From: Metaruminococcus_A sp050943475
GTDB lineage: Bacteria > Bacillota > Clostridia > Oscillospirales > Ruminococcaceae
Assembly: GCA_050943475.1 (NCBI GenBank)
Contig: JBMNPF010000012.1
Coordinates: 21,890 to 85,889 of the forward strand
Reading direction: 5' to 3'
Length of the DNA: 64,000 bases
Positions 44,923 to 53,171 of this stretch are shown here, piece after piece (the first letter of the stretch is position 1; the number at the start of each line of letters is the position of its first letter). The notes beneath the pieces were generated by a model, which was not told where the DNA came from, did no database searches, and saw only the letters and a list, made by a program, of their open reading frames with translations. Made by a program: the position numbers and the translations under genes.

Positions 44923-45636
44923 ATGAAAAACGAACGAACCATCGGCATCATCGGCGCAATGGCGTCCGAGGTTGAAATTTTAACAGGGAAGCTCCAGCAG
45001 GCGGACACCACTGAAATTGCAGGCGTTGTGTTCCACCGGGGGCTGCTGGAAGGAAAACAGGTGGTCATTGCACAGTGCGGCATCGGCAAGGTGTGCGCCG
45101 CCATCTGCGCACAGGCCATGATCGACCGCTACAAGGTAGACGCGCTCATCAACACCGGCGTTGCAGGCGGGCTGCACCCGTCGCTCGCCGTCGGGGATAT
45201 TGTCATCAGCACCGACGCCGTCCAGCACGACTTTGACATGACCGCTTTCGGCTATGTCAAGGGCTATATGGGCGGAGGCGACGGCAAAACGCCGACCCGC
45301 TACACCGCAGACCCTGGGCTGATTGCGGATTTCAAAGCCGCGGCGGACAAGGTGCTCGACCAAAACAAATACATTGACGGAACCATTGCCTCCGGCGACA
45401 TTTTTGTGGACGACAGCGCGCTGAAAAACTTCCTCATCCAACAGTTTGGAGCGGCGGCAGCCGAAATGGAAGGCGCTTCCATTGCACAGGTAGCCGCTGC
45501 AAATGGGGTGCCGTTTATGGTCATCCGCTCAATTTCGGATCTGGCGGAACATGAAGCGACCGTTTCCTTTGAAGAATTTGAGAAAAAGGCGGCCGAAATC
45601 TCCAGCCGCATTGTCCTCGGCATGCTGCGCCGGTAA
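44923..45636 (+). CDS. mtnN: 5'-methylthioadenosine/S-adenosylhomocysteine nucleosidase
   Basis: The 237-residue enzyme releases adenine from methylthioadenosine and S-adenosylhomocysteine, which recycles SAM by-products. It has the start IGIIGAMASEVEIL, NTGVAGGL, the AEMEGASIAQVA segment (about residues 181-192) with catalytic Glu, and IRSISDLAE with the catalytic Asp. AAAGGA is 6 nt before the ATG. Radical SAM enzymes such as NrdG produce 5'-deoxyadenosine, another possible substrate. Confidence 0.95.
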   Translation: MKNERTIGIIGAMASEVEILTGKLQQADTTEIAGVVFHRGLLEGKQVVIAQCGIGKVCAAICAQAMIDRYKVDALINTGVAGGLHPSLAVGDIVISTDAVQHDFDMTAFGYVKGYMGGGDGKTPTRYTADPGLIADFKAAADKVLDQNKYIDGTIASGDIFVDDSALKNFLIQQFGAAAAEMEGASIAQVAAANGVPFMVIRSISDLAEHEATVSFEEFEKKAAEISSRIVLGMLRR

Positions 45637-45654
45637 ACCGCAAAACGTGACGCA

Positions 45655-45688
45655 AAAGCTGCCCGCATAGGCGCGGGCAGCTTTTTTA
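45655..45688. terminator. Bidirectional terminator mtnN/serine hydrolase
   Basis: GCTGCCCGC/GCGGGCAGC is flanked by AAA on the left and T7 on the right. Confidence 0.85.
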
Positions 45689-45693
45689 CGGCG

Positions 45694-46620
45694 CTATTTG
45701 TTTGCTTCAAGCGCCGGCAAAAGCTCATCCCAAATCAGGCGCAGCACATCGTGCTGAGAACGGTTTTCAATGTGGCTTTTGACCGTGACAACCGCATCGT
45801 ACTCCGGCAGAACCACAATGTACTGCCCATACAGCCCATCCGCGCGAAAGGAATTGGGCACAGTGTTCTGCCAGAACTGAAGCCCATAGCCCGCTCCCCA
45901 CTCCGGATCGGGGTTGGAACCGGCGTTTTCAATGAGCTTGGAGGTTGCAAGCCTTATGTAATCCTCCGGTACAACCTGCCGCCCCTCAAACCGGCCGCCG
46001 TCGAGTAGCATCTGCCCAAAGCGGGAGAGTTCCGAGGTAGTCAGGTGCAGCCCGATGCTGCCCAGAGTGATCCCCCGCGGACAGGTATCCCACTGGGGAT
46101 TAAAAATATGCAGCGGCTCAAACAGGCGCGGGACTAAATAATCCCGCAGGGTAAGCCCGGTTTTGCGCTGGATGATTGCCGAGACAAGGTAGCCCGGCGC
46201 GTTGGTGTAATAAAAGCGGGTACCGGGTTTGTAGGCGATAGGCTGTGCGAGGATGTAAGGAACCCAGTCGTTCATACAGTCCCGCCGCAGCTTCTGGGTC
46301 GGGCAGACCTCCTGCCCCATGCTCATGGTCATCGCCTGCTGGACGGTCAGGTCCAACAGCCAGTCAGAAGGGTGCTCCGGAAGCTCCCCCGGGAAAAAAG
46401 CGGCAATTTTATCGTCAAGGGAAATAAGCCCTTCTTCAAGGGCAAAGCCAAGGCCCATTGATGTAAAACTTTTGCTCACCGACCAAACGTGTTCGCGGAA
46501 CTCCTGCCGCCACTGGCATTTGGCAACGATTTCCCCGTGCTGCCGCACCTCGACGCCGTAGATGTTGAGCTGACGCTCCATCCGCCCGAGCCGGAAGCCG
46601 TTTAAAAGGTCGTTTTTCAT
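45694..46620 (-). CDS. Serine hydrolase, beta-lactamase/class C family
   Basis: The 308-residue protein has SVSKSF (SxxK, about residues 46-51), YTN (YxN, about residue 139) and the order of a class C beta-lactamase-like fold. There is no signal peptide, so it is probably an intracellular esterase or D-aminopeptidase-type enzyme and not an antibiotic beta-lactamase. GGGAGGG is about 7 nt before the ATG at 46620. It is divergent from the sugar kinase gene with a shared symmetric control region. Confidence 0.85.
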   Translation of the reverse strand: MKNDLLNGFRLGRMERQLNIYGVEVRQHGEIVAKCQWRQEFREHVWSVSKSFTSMGLGFALEEGLISLDDKIAAFFPGELPEHPSDWLLDLTVQQAMTMSMGQEVCPTQKLRRDCMNDWVPYILAQPIAYKPGTRFYYTNAPGYLVSAIIQRKTGLTLRDYLVPRLFEPLHIFNPQWDTCPRGITLGSIGLHLTTSELSRFGQMLLDGGRFEGRQVVPEDYIRLATSKLIENAGSNPDPEWGAGYGLQFWQNTVPNSFRADGLYGQYIVVLPEYDAVVTVKSHIENRSQHDVLRLIWDELLPALEANK

Positions 46621-46678
46621 GCAAATTCCCTCCCTCATTGTCTGCTGTATCGAATGGATTGATGAATAAAAGGAAATC

Positions 46679-46757
46679 ATTTTTAGTGTAACACAAGGGG
46701 CAAAACAATTCAATGCCGTTCATTTACAAATTTATCCACTTGTGTTATGCTAAAAAT
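46679..46757. promoter_or_regulatory. Symmetric divergent promoter/operator region
   Basis: ATTTTTAGTGTAACACAAG (46679-46697) and CTTGTGTTATGCTAAAAAT (46739-46757) are inverted copies with 17 of 19 positions matching, 41 bp apart. Each contains the putative -10 hexamer of the gene it faces (TACACT to the left with TTGAAT 17 bp upstream; TATGCT to the right). Confidence 0.6.
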
Positions 46758-46826
46758 AACCAAGATGGGTTAAACTAAGGATATCTGACCGCCGGTCCAT
46801 CCATTTTCTTCCTGAGAGGTAAGTCC

Positions 46827-47735
46827 ATGAAAATAATCAACTTTGGTTCCATGAATTTCGATAAAGTCTACCATGTGCCGCACATTGTAGCACCGGGCGA
46901 AACCATTACCGCCGCCAGCATGCAGACCTTTTTCGGCGGCAAGGGGCTCAACCAGTCGGTTGCGCTGGCCCGGGCAGGCGTTAAGGTTTACCATGCGGGG
47001 TTAATTGGCTCCGACGGCGCGCCGCTCAAGGACTTTCTGCACACAAACGGCGTGGATGTAAGCCTGATTGAAACTGCCAATGTGGAAAATGGGCAGGCCA
47101 TTATCCAGGTGGATGAAAACGGCCAGAATAGCATCTTTCTGTTCCCCGGCTCCAACCGTGCCGTCACCCCGATTTTAGCCGGTAATATTTTATGCTATTT
47201 TGAAGAAGGGGATTACATCCTGCTCCAAAATGAAATCAGTGCCCTGCCGGAAATCATCAAGCAGGCGCATGAACGCGGGATGAAAATCATCCTCAACCCT
47301 TCTCCGTTTGATAAAAACCTCATTGGCTGCGATCTCGGCGCGGTGGATCTCTTCCTGGTCAACGAAGTCGAAGGCGAGGCGCTCGGCGGAACCGCAGAGG
47401 CGGACAAAATGGCAGACGGCATCCTGCGGCAGTACCCCAAGAGCAAGGTTGTGCTCACGCTGGGCAAACGCGGTGTTGTCTACAAGGACGCGGAACAAAC
47501 CCATACCCACGGCATTTTTGAGGTGCCGGTGGTCGATACCACCGCCGCGGGCGACACCTTTACCGGCTACTTTGTCGCCGGCCTGCTGGAGGGGCTTGCC
47601 GTTCCGGAAATTCTGCGGCGGGCTTCTATGGCCTCCGCCCTGGCGGTCTCCCGCGAAGGGGCAGCGCCGTCCATCCCCACCCGGGAGGAAGTCGACCGGG
47701 CGCTGGCGGAATGGGATGAGAAACACCATGGCTAA
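46827..47735 (+). CDS. PfkB-family (ribokinase-like) sugar or nucleoside kinase
   Basis: The 302-residue kinase has the PfkB N-terminal GGKGLNQSVALARAG (about residues 37-51) and the C-terminal signature DTTAAGDTFTGYFVAGL with catalytic Asp (about residue 240). It most resembles ribokinases. The next gene, overlapping by 8 bp, is a nucleoside hydrolase, so the pair can release ribose from nucleosides and phosphorylate it. Direct nucleoside phosphorylation is an alternative. Confidence 0.9.
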   Translation: MKIINFGSMNFDKVYHVPHIVAPGETITAASMQTFFGGKGLNQSVALARAGVKVYHAGLIGSDGAPLKDFLHTNGVDVSLIETANVENGQAIIQVDENGQNSIFLFPGSNRAVTPILAGNILCYFEEGDYILLQNEISALPEIIKQAHERGMKIILNPSPFDKNLIGCDLGAVDLFLVNEVEGEALGGTAEADKMADGILRQYPKSKVVLTLGKRGVVYKDAEQTHTHGIFEVPVVDTTAAGDTFTGYFVAGLLEGLAVPEILRRASMASALAVSREGAAPSIPTREEVDRALAEWDEKHHG

Positions 47736-48633
47736 ACGGGTGTTCATCGACTGCGACCCTGGGCTGGACGACGCCATCGCGCTGATGGTGCTCGCCTCCC
47801 GCGCCGATGTTTTCCGGCTGGAGGGGATCACCACGGTCGCGGGGAACCAGACCATTGACAAAACCTTTCACAATGCGAGACGGCTGGCCGCCCATCTCGG
47901 CTTGAAGATCCCGGTCGCCAAAGGGGCGGAAAAGCCGCTGAAGCGCCCGCCGCTGACCGCGGGGGATATCCACGGCGAGGACGGCCTTGCCGGAATGGCG
48001 GTGGGAGAAGCGGCCGCGCCCCCCTGCCCGCTCAGTGCGGTGGAGCTGCTGCGGCAACGGCTCCCGCAGGGCGAGCCGGCCGTTCTGTTCGGTGTAGGGC
48101 CGCTCACCAACCTTGCACTGCTGTTTGCGCAATATCCTGAGGTCAAACCACACATTGACCACCTGACCATCATGGGTGGTTCGCTTTCGGGCGGCAACGT
48201 AACGCCTTATGCGGAGTTCAATTTCGGCGCCGATCCCGACGCGGCGTCCGCCGTGCTTCACAGCGGAGTGCCCATCCGGCTGCTGGGGCTGGACGTCACC
48301 CACAAAGCCTACCTGACCGACGAGGAGGTGCGGCGCTTCGGCGCGCTCGGCACCCGGAACGGCAGGATGGTCGGCGATTTAATGGAGTTCTACACGGTGC
48401 AGAACCATCGTGCCGGGCTGCCCGGCACCCCCATCCACGACGCGTCCGCCGTGCTGTACGAAGCGGAGCCCGCCCTCTTCCCCGCTTCCCGGCGCCTTGC
48501 GCTGGACGTTGTAACCTGTGGAGAGCGTCAGGGGGAATGCGTCCTGGCGCCGGAGGCCGAACCCAACGTGGAATTCATCACCGAAGTGAACCGCGCGCGG
48601 TTTGTGGCGGCGCTGATGGCCTGCTGCCGCTGA
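47728..48633 (+). CDS. Inosine-uridine preferring nucleoside hydrolase family protein
   Basis: The 301-residue enzyme has the calcium-binding DCDPGLDDAIAL motif (about residues 8-19), GVGPLTNLAL, MGGS and the NFGADPDAA segment, all typical of IU-type nucleoside hydrolases, which split ribonucleosides to base and ribose. It shares ATGGCTAA with the end of the kinase gene, giving tight translational coupling. Confidence 0.93.
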   Translation: MAKRVFIDCDPGLDDAIALMVLASRADVFRLEGITTVAGNQTIDKTFHNARRLAAHLGLKIPVAKGAEKPLKRPPLTAGDIHGEDGLAGMAVGEAAAPPCPLSAVELLRQRLPQGEPAVLFGVGPLTNLALLFAQYPEVKPHIDHLTIMGGSLSGGNVTPYAEFNFGADPDAASAVLHSGVPIRLLGLDVTHKAYLTDEEVRRFGALGTRNGRMVGDLMEFYTVQNHRAGLPGTPIHDASAVLYEAEPALFPASRRLALDVVTCGERQGECVLAPEAEPNVEFITEVNRARFVAALMACCR

Positions 48634-48841
48634 TGCAACGTCCCACGAACCTCATATCCGGTTATGCGGCCTCTTAAGCGGTGGGGATTGTTCTCCGCCG
48701 TCCTCAGAAACGGTTATAGCAGCCATCTTCCCAGCGGAATCAACCATTCGGGCTCACTCTTAAAACAAAGACGGATAAACGGAACGCCAGTTCACCCTTG
48801 CACCCGCCGGGCGGGTGTTCACACCAGCGGAGGTGTGTGGT

Positions 48842-49054
48842 ATGAACGGTTATTTTTTAGCAGGCGTGTTCCTCATCTGCATTGGCGTGTTGTTTTTATT
48901 CCTGCGCATTGAGTGGCTGCTCGCAGGCAACGGACCCATAAGTGAGGAAGAACGCAAAAAACGCGGGCTGGACTTAAACCGCCTTTGCAAAACGCTGGGG
49001 TGGGTCTGCATTGTCTGCGGCCTTGCCCTTGTCGCCTGCGGCGTATTCGTATAA
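48842..49054 (+). CDS. Small two-helix membrane protein (DUF3784-like)
   Basis: The 70-residue protein has helix one (about residues 4-22), a polar segment with NGPISEEERKKRGLDLNRLC, and helix two (about 48-68). This layout matches DUF3784 membrane proteins. GGAGGTG is 6 nt before the ATG. It is monocistronic with a strong terminator. Function unknown. The region 48634-48841 has no other gene. Confidence 0.75.
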   Translation: MNGYFLAGVFLICIGVLFLFLRIEWLLAGNGPISEEERKKRGLDLNRLCKTLGWVCIVCGLALVACGVFV

Positions 49055-49096
49055 AACAACCCCCCGGAAAGAGATTCTTTCCGGGGGGTTGTTTTC
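49053..49096. terminator. Terminator after the DUF3784-like gene
   Basis: An almost perfect stem AACAACCCCCCGGAAAG/CTTTCCGGGGGGTTGTT with AAAA on the left and TTTT on the right works in both directions. Confidence 0.88.
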
Positions 49097-49166
49097 GTAC
49101 CGGGTAAACGCAAAAAAGCCGTGCACATTCTGCACGGCAGATATCAACAGCTTTCGCCTGTGCGGG

Positions 49167-49598
49167 TTATTCCGCGCGCGGCTCCACAAACGCTTCCATT
49201 TTGGCGTAGAGATCCGGGAAACGCCGTTTCATATTCACCGGGCGGAAAGTCTTGGTATCCACCCAGCCATGCAGGGTGGAGCCGGTGTGAAAGGGCTTTT
49301 GCTCCCCGGGGCGGGTAATTTCATAATCAAAGCGGATTCGGGCCGCCGTAAGCAGGCTGATGCTCACCCGGACAACACATTCCTCCCCGTAATAAGCGGA
49401 GCCGCTGTAATGGCAGTTTAAATCCACTACCGGGGTCATCACCCCCATGCGCTCCAGCTCCGCATAGGTAATGCCGATTTTCTTGATGCAGTCGGTGCGC
49501 GCAACCTCGTACCAGACCGGGTAAACCGCATGGTGAACCACGCCCATCTGGTCGGTCTCGGCATAACGCACCACAATGGTGCTTTCGGAACAAGCCAA
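49167..49598 (-). CDS. Acyl-CoA thioesterase, YbgC/FadM-type hot-dog fold
   Basis: The 143-residue protein has VRYAETDQMGVVHHAVYPVWYEVARTD (about residues 10-36) with the catalytic Asp, the 4-hydroxybenzoyl-CoA thioesterase signature. The TTG at 49598, 6 nt after GGAGGGG, gives the expected family start. The longer frame runs back through a terminator and is rejected. Such enzymes hydrolyse short or long acyl-CoA or acyl-ACP. Confidence 0.88.
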   Translation of the reverse strand: MACSESTIVVRYAETDQMGVVHHAVYPVWYEVARTDCIKKIGITYAELERMGVMTPVVDLNCHYSGSAYYGEECVVRVSISLLTAARIRFDYEITRPGEQKPFHTGSTLHGWVDTKTFRPVNMKRRFPDLYAKMEAFVEPRAE

Positions 49599-49682
49599 AA
49601 GAATCCCCTCCGTTTCTGCGCCTGTCCTGCCCGGAACGCATAACCGTTCCGTCAAGCGGCGCCGTGCCTTTAATTTGTATAA

Positions 49683-49713
49683 AAATGAGCCACGTCTTTT
49701 GAAGTGGCTCATT
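49683..49713 (-). terminator. Terminator of the ribbon-helix-helix gene
   Basis: ATGAGCCAC/GTGGCTCAT, with TTTTTAT following on the minus strand, directly after the small gene's stop codon. Confidence 0.85.
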
Positions 49714-49887
49714 CTATCTTTCATTTTCTTCTAAACATTGCTCAATCATACTGACAACCACATTATTAAAACTGGTATGATACTTTTGGGCTATTGCATT
49801 TACCTTGTCAATTAAACTCTGGGACAAATATATGGTTTTATATGCAGATTTCACTTTGCTCTTTGTTTCTTTTGGTACAAACGGCAT
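49714..49887 (-). CDS. Small ribbon-helix-helix (CopG/Arc-like) protein, 57 residues
   Basis: The protein begins MPFVPKETKSKVKSAY, then a predicted beta strand YKTIYLSQ, helix SLIDKVNAIAQKYH, and helix TSFNNVVVSMIEQCLEEN, the ribbon-helix-helix order of CopG-type DNA-binding proteins or antitoxins. AAAGGGGGG precedes the ATG by about 7 nt. Composition is AT-rich compared with flanking genes. No toxin partner is adjacent, so it may be an orphan regulator of a lost module. Confidence 0.72.
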   Translation of the reverse strand: MPFVPKETKSKVKSAYKTIYLSQSLIDKVNAIAQKYHTSFNNVVVSMIEQCLEENER

Positions 49888-50118
49888 ATATTCGCCCCCC
49901 TTTCTATGCTCTTATTGTAAGTCAACATACAAAAATAAGATATATTAGAAATTTCTATTGTATTTTTACCATTTAAATTATATACTATGTATTGTCCTTA
50001 TATGAATGTGGCGGCTCGCACTGTCCATAAAACCCCAATCTTCACCGTCATACGCAAATGGCAGAACATGGTCAGAGCCGCCATTTGTGTGCGGGCCGTC
50101 CTTCATAATAAGCAGACA

Positions 50119-50155
50119 GCAAAAAAGCGCAGAGCAAGTTGCTCTGCGCTTTTGG
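50119..50155 (-). terminator. Terminator after the duplicated gene end
   Basis: GCGCAGAGCAA/TTGCTCTGCGC with A6 on the left, giving T6 on the minus strand. Confidence 0.85.
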
Positions 50156-50165
50156 CATGTTCCAG

Positions 50166-50252
50166 TTATTTCGCGTCGTGGTCGAGTACGCAGGTGCTTC
50201 CGTCCGCGCTGATTTCCAGCCGCTTGGTGTCAAATTCCGCCTTGCAGTAAGG
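50166..50252 (-). pseudogene. Duplicated 3' end of the 637-residue gene (remnant)
   Basis: This 87-bp block is nearly identical to the last 84 bp of the gene at 51030-52943, including its TAA stop. It encodes PYCKAEFDTKRLEISADGSTCVLDHDAK (in two parts: YCKAEFDTKRLE and ISADGSTCVLDHDAK), with only Val to Thr and Gly to Asp changes. Upstream the frame continues as FCEHCVTS but I find no start codon in phase; an ATG with GAGGTGG 6 nt ahead exists in another frame and hits a stop after three codons. A lost TG dinucleotide would connect them. It has its own terminator. Confidence 0.75.
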
Positions 50253-50389
50253 GCTCGTGACACAGTGTTCACAGAACCATACTGCGCCACCTCGATTCTG
50301 GTTTTATAACGTCATTATAACATAAACGCGAAAGGCATACAAAACGGTTACCTGCCGCCAAGCCGTGTTCCCAGCATCGTAGACAAAAA

Positions 50390-50638
50390 TTATTCCTCGC
50401 ATTCTCCCAACAACCAATCATTGCTGACGCCCAAAGCCCGACTGAAACAGATCACCTCATAGTCAGTCACAAGGCGTTGATTCCGCTCAATTTTGCTAAT
50501 TACTTTTTGATCCATATTGATATTCATGACCTGCATTTTGGCGGCAAGGTCACCTTGTGACCAACCTCGTGCTTTTCTCGCCTGTTTGATGCGTCCACCA
50601 ACAATGTTGCGGTTGCCATAATATTGAATAGGTTTCAT
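50390..50638 (-). CDS. XRE-family regulator, divergent from a small ORF
   Basis: The 82-residue protein is a lambda-repressor-like HTH: GGRIKQARKARGWSQGDLAAKMQ, then NINMDQKVISKIERNQRLVTDYEV and FSRALGVSNDWLLGECEE. AAGGTGAATC precedes the ATG. It is divergent from the 73-residue gene across a promoter flanked by large inverted repeats, so it is most likely an autoregulated repressor of both genes. Confidence 0.88.
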   Translation of the reverse strand: MKPIQYYGNRNIVGGRIKQARKARGWSQGDLAAKMQVMNINMDQKVISKIERNQRLVTDYEVICFSRALGVSNDWLLGECEE

Positions 50639-50648
50639 GATTCACCTT

Positions 50649-50724
50649 AAATACGTTTATGTGATGTATTTTTTCTTGACTTTACCACATATATTCGTTA
50701 TGATTAGGTCACATAAGCGTATTT
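50649..50724. promoter_or_regulatory. Divergent promoter with 16-bp inverted operators
   Basis: AAATACGTTTATGTGA (50649-50664) and TCACATAAGCGTATTT (50709-50724) are inverted copies with 15 of 16 matching positions. Between them lie TTGACT (50676-50681) and TATGAT (50699-50704), 17 bp apart, reading right. The arms flank the promoter, an arrangement suited to repression by cooperative binding. Confidence 0.8.
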
Positions 50725-50741
50725 TGAAAAAGGTGATCAAA

Positions 50742-50963
50742 ATGGAACTTTGTCGGGAAATCATTCTGCAAATTTTACAGGACAAGGGTGGATTTCATAC
50801 AAACCGCTGTCATGAACTGGTCGAACAGACCAGCTACCGGGCGCTCTGTGAAATCAAAGCGATTCTGGAAATGCACGAGCTGTCGGACTTTGCCTGTATA
50901 GAACGCATTGTTGAAGTGTTTGAAAGGCTTGGCACCCACTGTGGTAGCCGGCACGATTTCTAA
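50742..50963 (+). CDS. Small protein of unknown function under XRE control
   Basis: The 73-residue protein reads as helices (MELCREIILQILQDK..., LCEIKAILEMHELS) with four or five Cys/His residues and a charged C-terminus. I recognise no family. AAAGGTG lies 6 nt before the ATG at 50742. Its own sigma-A promoter is framed by the inverted repeats described. Linkage to the XRE gene suggests a regulated small effector, anti-repressor or toxin; none of these can be chosen from sequence. Confidence 0.65.
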   Translation: MELCREIILQILQDKGGFHTNRCHELVEQTSYRALCEIKAILEMHELSDFACIERIVEVFERLGTHCGSRHDF

Positions 50964-50991
50964 CCATGCTGTGCCCAGCGCATTTTGCCCA

Positions 50992-51024
50992 TAAAAAAGC
51001 CCGCGGAGGCATTCCGCGGGCTTC
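50992..51024 (-). terminator. Terminator of the 637-residue gene
   Basis: GCCCGCGGA/TCCGCGGGC with A6 on the left, giving T6 on the minus strand. It ends a few bases after the stop codon at 51030. Confidence 0.88.
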
Positions 51025-51029
51025 TTTTC

Positions 51030-52943
51030 TTATTTCGCGTCGTGGTCGAGCACGCAGGTGCTTCCGCCCGCGCTGATTTCCAGCCGCTTGACGTCAAATT
51101 CCGCCTTGCAGTAGGGGTTGTCGTAGCGGGGATAATCCTTGATGACAACCTCTTTATGCCCAATGGAAAGCGGAATGCTCCAGCCAAAACGCATTTCGCC
51201 CTGAGACGGGGAATTGTAGGTGAAATCAAAGGTGTCGCCCACAATCTCCACACCCTCAAAGCGCGCCATAAAGGCGTCAAATCCGCCGTTCTGCGCTTTG
51301 CTGCCAAGCTCGGTTACCCAGACATTGGCATGGCCGTTTGCATGGTAGAGATAAGGCTTGGCGTTGTTGTAGTAGCTCTCCCATCCCTCTTTGTAAACCT
51401 CTTTGAAGAGCGCTGGATCGGGCGCTTTCCACGCCGCCGGAAGCAGGGATTTCAGCGCAATGTAGCCGTCGCCCTTGCGGCCGAAGACCCAGCCGCCCTT
51501 TTCAACGACCTCGTCAAATTCATGCTGCGGGAAATAGGCGTGGGTTTCCAGCATGCGGATGCAATCCGCCGGGCAGCGGTAGATGCAGAGCAGCACATTT
51601 TCCTGCTGGACGGCGCGCGGCAGGTGCCAGTTGCCGGCAATGAGATTCGGGCGGTCCATATACTCCATGGAACCGGGGTGGTTTGTAAAGACCACGGCGC
51701 GGCCGCCAAAGGTCGCACCCCACGGATGCTGCTGGTAGCCGAGCTTGCCCTTGCGGAAATCCTGCGAGCAGCTCATGGCGTAATCCGGGGTTTTGTAGGT
51801 GTAAATATCGGCCTGGGTCATGGCGGTGAAATCCGGGTCCTCGTCACAGGGAACGCCGGCCATGTCGCAGAGCTTATATTTTTCGCGGTAGGCGTTGATG
51901 CGCTCGTTCATCCAGTTGGAAGGGAGCATAACCTTGGAGGAATTGTCAACAACCGACTTTGCGTCGTACACCTGCAATCCCCAGAAGAACATGATGTTGT
52001 CAAAATCCGCCGGGTCAATGCCGTAGGCTTTGGCGTCCTCGGTGTTGACGCTCATGCGCTCTTTGCTGATCATCACCGGGGGCTTTTCCGCGCCCGCCTT
52101 GCAGATGGCTTCCGGCACCCTGTAGTCGTAAATCGCCATCATGATGGCGCAGTCCGCAAGGTCGCCGTCAATGTTGCCCTCGCCGAAATACATGCGGCAG
52201 ATGGGGTTGATGTTGTCGAACATCGGCTCAACAAGGTAGCGGGTATAGGTACGGCCGTGGGAGCCAATCCAGCTCCCCTTGTAGGAGTTGACGGCCATGT
52301 CAAACATCAGGGTGTCAATGATCAAACGGCAGCGGCGGCTGAGCTCTTGGTCGTCCGCATAATGGACAAGGCCGAGCAGGGCCACAATATCCTCCACATA
52401 ATAGTTGCAGGTCCATTCGCTGAAGCCAAAACGGGCGCGCCAGTCCAGCCAGCGGTTCAAAAAGGTTTTGCCGTGCTGTGCATGCCATGCGCCGGTTTTG
52501 CCGTTGGAGGGGAAGACAACATCCGGGAACATGGAGCCCACCAGGATTTCTGCGCTGTGGTAGAGCGGCTGGTGGTTTTCGGTGAAATAGCAGGCGTTGA
52601 TTTCGCCCGGCTCATCCAGCCAGTAACGGAAGTTGATGAGCTCGTGCTCAATTTCCTTTATGGTCTCCTCCGGAAGCATGTCGCGGTACTCTTTTAAAAT
52701 GCGCACCAGCGCCGGAATGCTGAACTCGGCCATATCTTCACGGTTGCGGAGCCGGTCAAGCTCCGGTTTCAGGTGCTTGTATACAAATTCCTCGCTTGGG
52801 AGACCGCGGCGCTTCAGTTCAAGCTTTGCCACCTCAAGGTAGACTCCGTGAAAGGTGTCTGCCGTTTTACGGACGTAGGGGTTGGTATGGCTGGTGGTGA
52901 CAACATGGGTTAAATATTCACTGGATGTCATGGTGCCTTGCAT
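51030..52943 (-). CDS. Uncharacterised 637-residue protein, possible heparinase-like toroid plus beta-sandwich
   Basis: I do not recognise a characterised family. The N-terminal half (about residues 1-330) is helical with many Trp/Tyr/His, consistent with an alpha/alpha toroid (YYVEDIVALLGLVHYADD, SWIGSHGRTYTRYLVEP). The second half carries YTYKTPDYAMSCSQDFRKGKLGYQQHPWGATFGGRAVVFTNHPG (about residues 410-453, in pieces), a pattern I associate with heparinase-type or glycan-active proteins, followed by beta-rich sequence. There is no signal peptide, so it would act inside the cell. AAAGGAGG lies 9 nt before the ATG. Its 3' end is duplicated at 50166. Confidence 0.6.
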   Translation of the reverse strand: MQGTMTSSEYLTHVVTTSHTNPYVRKTADTFHGVYLEVAKLELKRRGLPSEEFVYKHLKPELDRLRNREDMAEFSIPALVRILKEYRDMLPEETIKEIEHELINFRYWLDEPGEINACYFTENHQPLYHSAEILVGSMFPDVVFPSNGKTGAWHAQHGKTFLNRWLDWRARFGFSEWTCNYYVEDIVALLGLVHYADDQELSRRCRLIIDTLMFDMAVNSYKGSWIGSHGRTYTRYLVEPMFDNINPICRMYFGEGNIDGDLADCAIMMAIYDYRVPEAICKAGAEKPPVMISKERMSVNTEDAKAYGIDPADFDNIMFFWGLQVYDAKSVVDNSSKVMLPSNWMNERINAYREKYKLCDMAGVPCDEDPDFTAMTQADIYTYKTPDYAMSCSQDFRKGKLGYQQHPWGATFGGRAVVFTNHPGSMEYMDRPNLIAGNWHLPRAVQQENVLLCIYRCPADCIRMLETHAYFPQHEFDEVVEKGGWVFGRKGDGYIALKSLLPAAWKAPDPALFKEVYKEGWESYYNNAKPYLYHANGHANVWVTELGSKAQNGGFDAFMARFEGVEIVGDTFDFTYNSPSQGEMRFGWSIPLSIGHKEVVIKDYPRYDNPYCKAEFDVKRLEISAGGSTCVLDHDAK

Positions 52944-53171
52944 GGAACAATTCCTCCTTTGGTTGTATGGGCGTTCCGCACGGGGTTTGTAGCGGGATCC
53001 GGCAGGCCGGATCTCGCGCTTAACAGCGGCCGCATGGTTAAAACACGCTGGCCGGTCATTTCACACCGTGCAGATTTACACCTATTATAGCACTGCACCA
53101 CCTGGAATTCTATGGGCAGAATAGCACTAATTTGCCGCTAAATTTTAGTCACAATAGCACCTGCCGGAACA

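Noticed and set aside
45694..46620. Antibiotic-type beta-lactamase
   Set aside because: Although SxxK and YxN are present, there is no signal peptide and the context is metabolic; a general serine hydrolase is safer.
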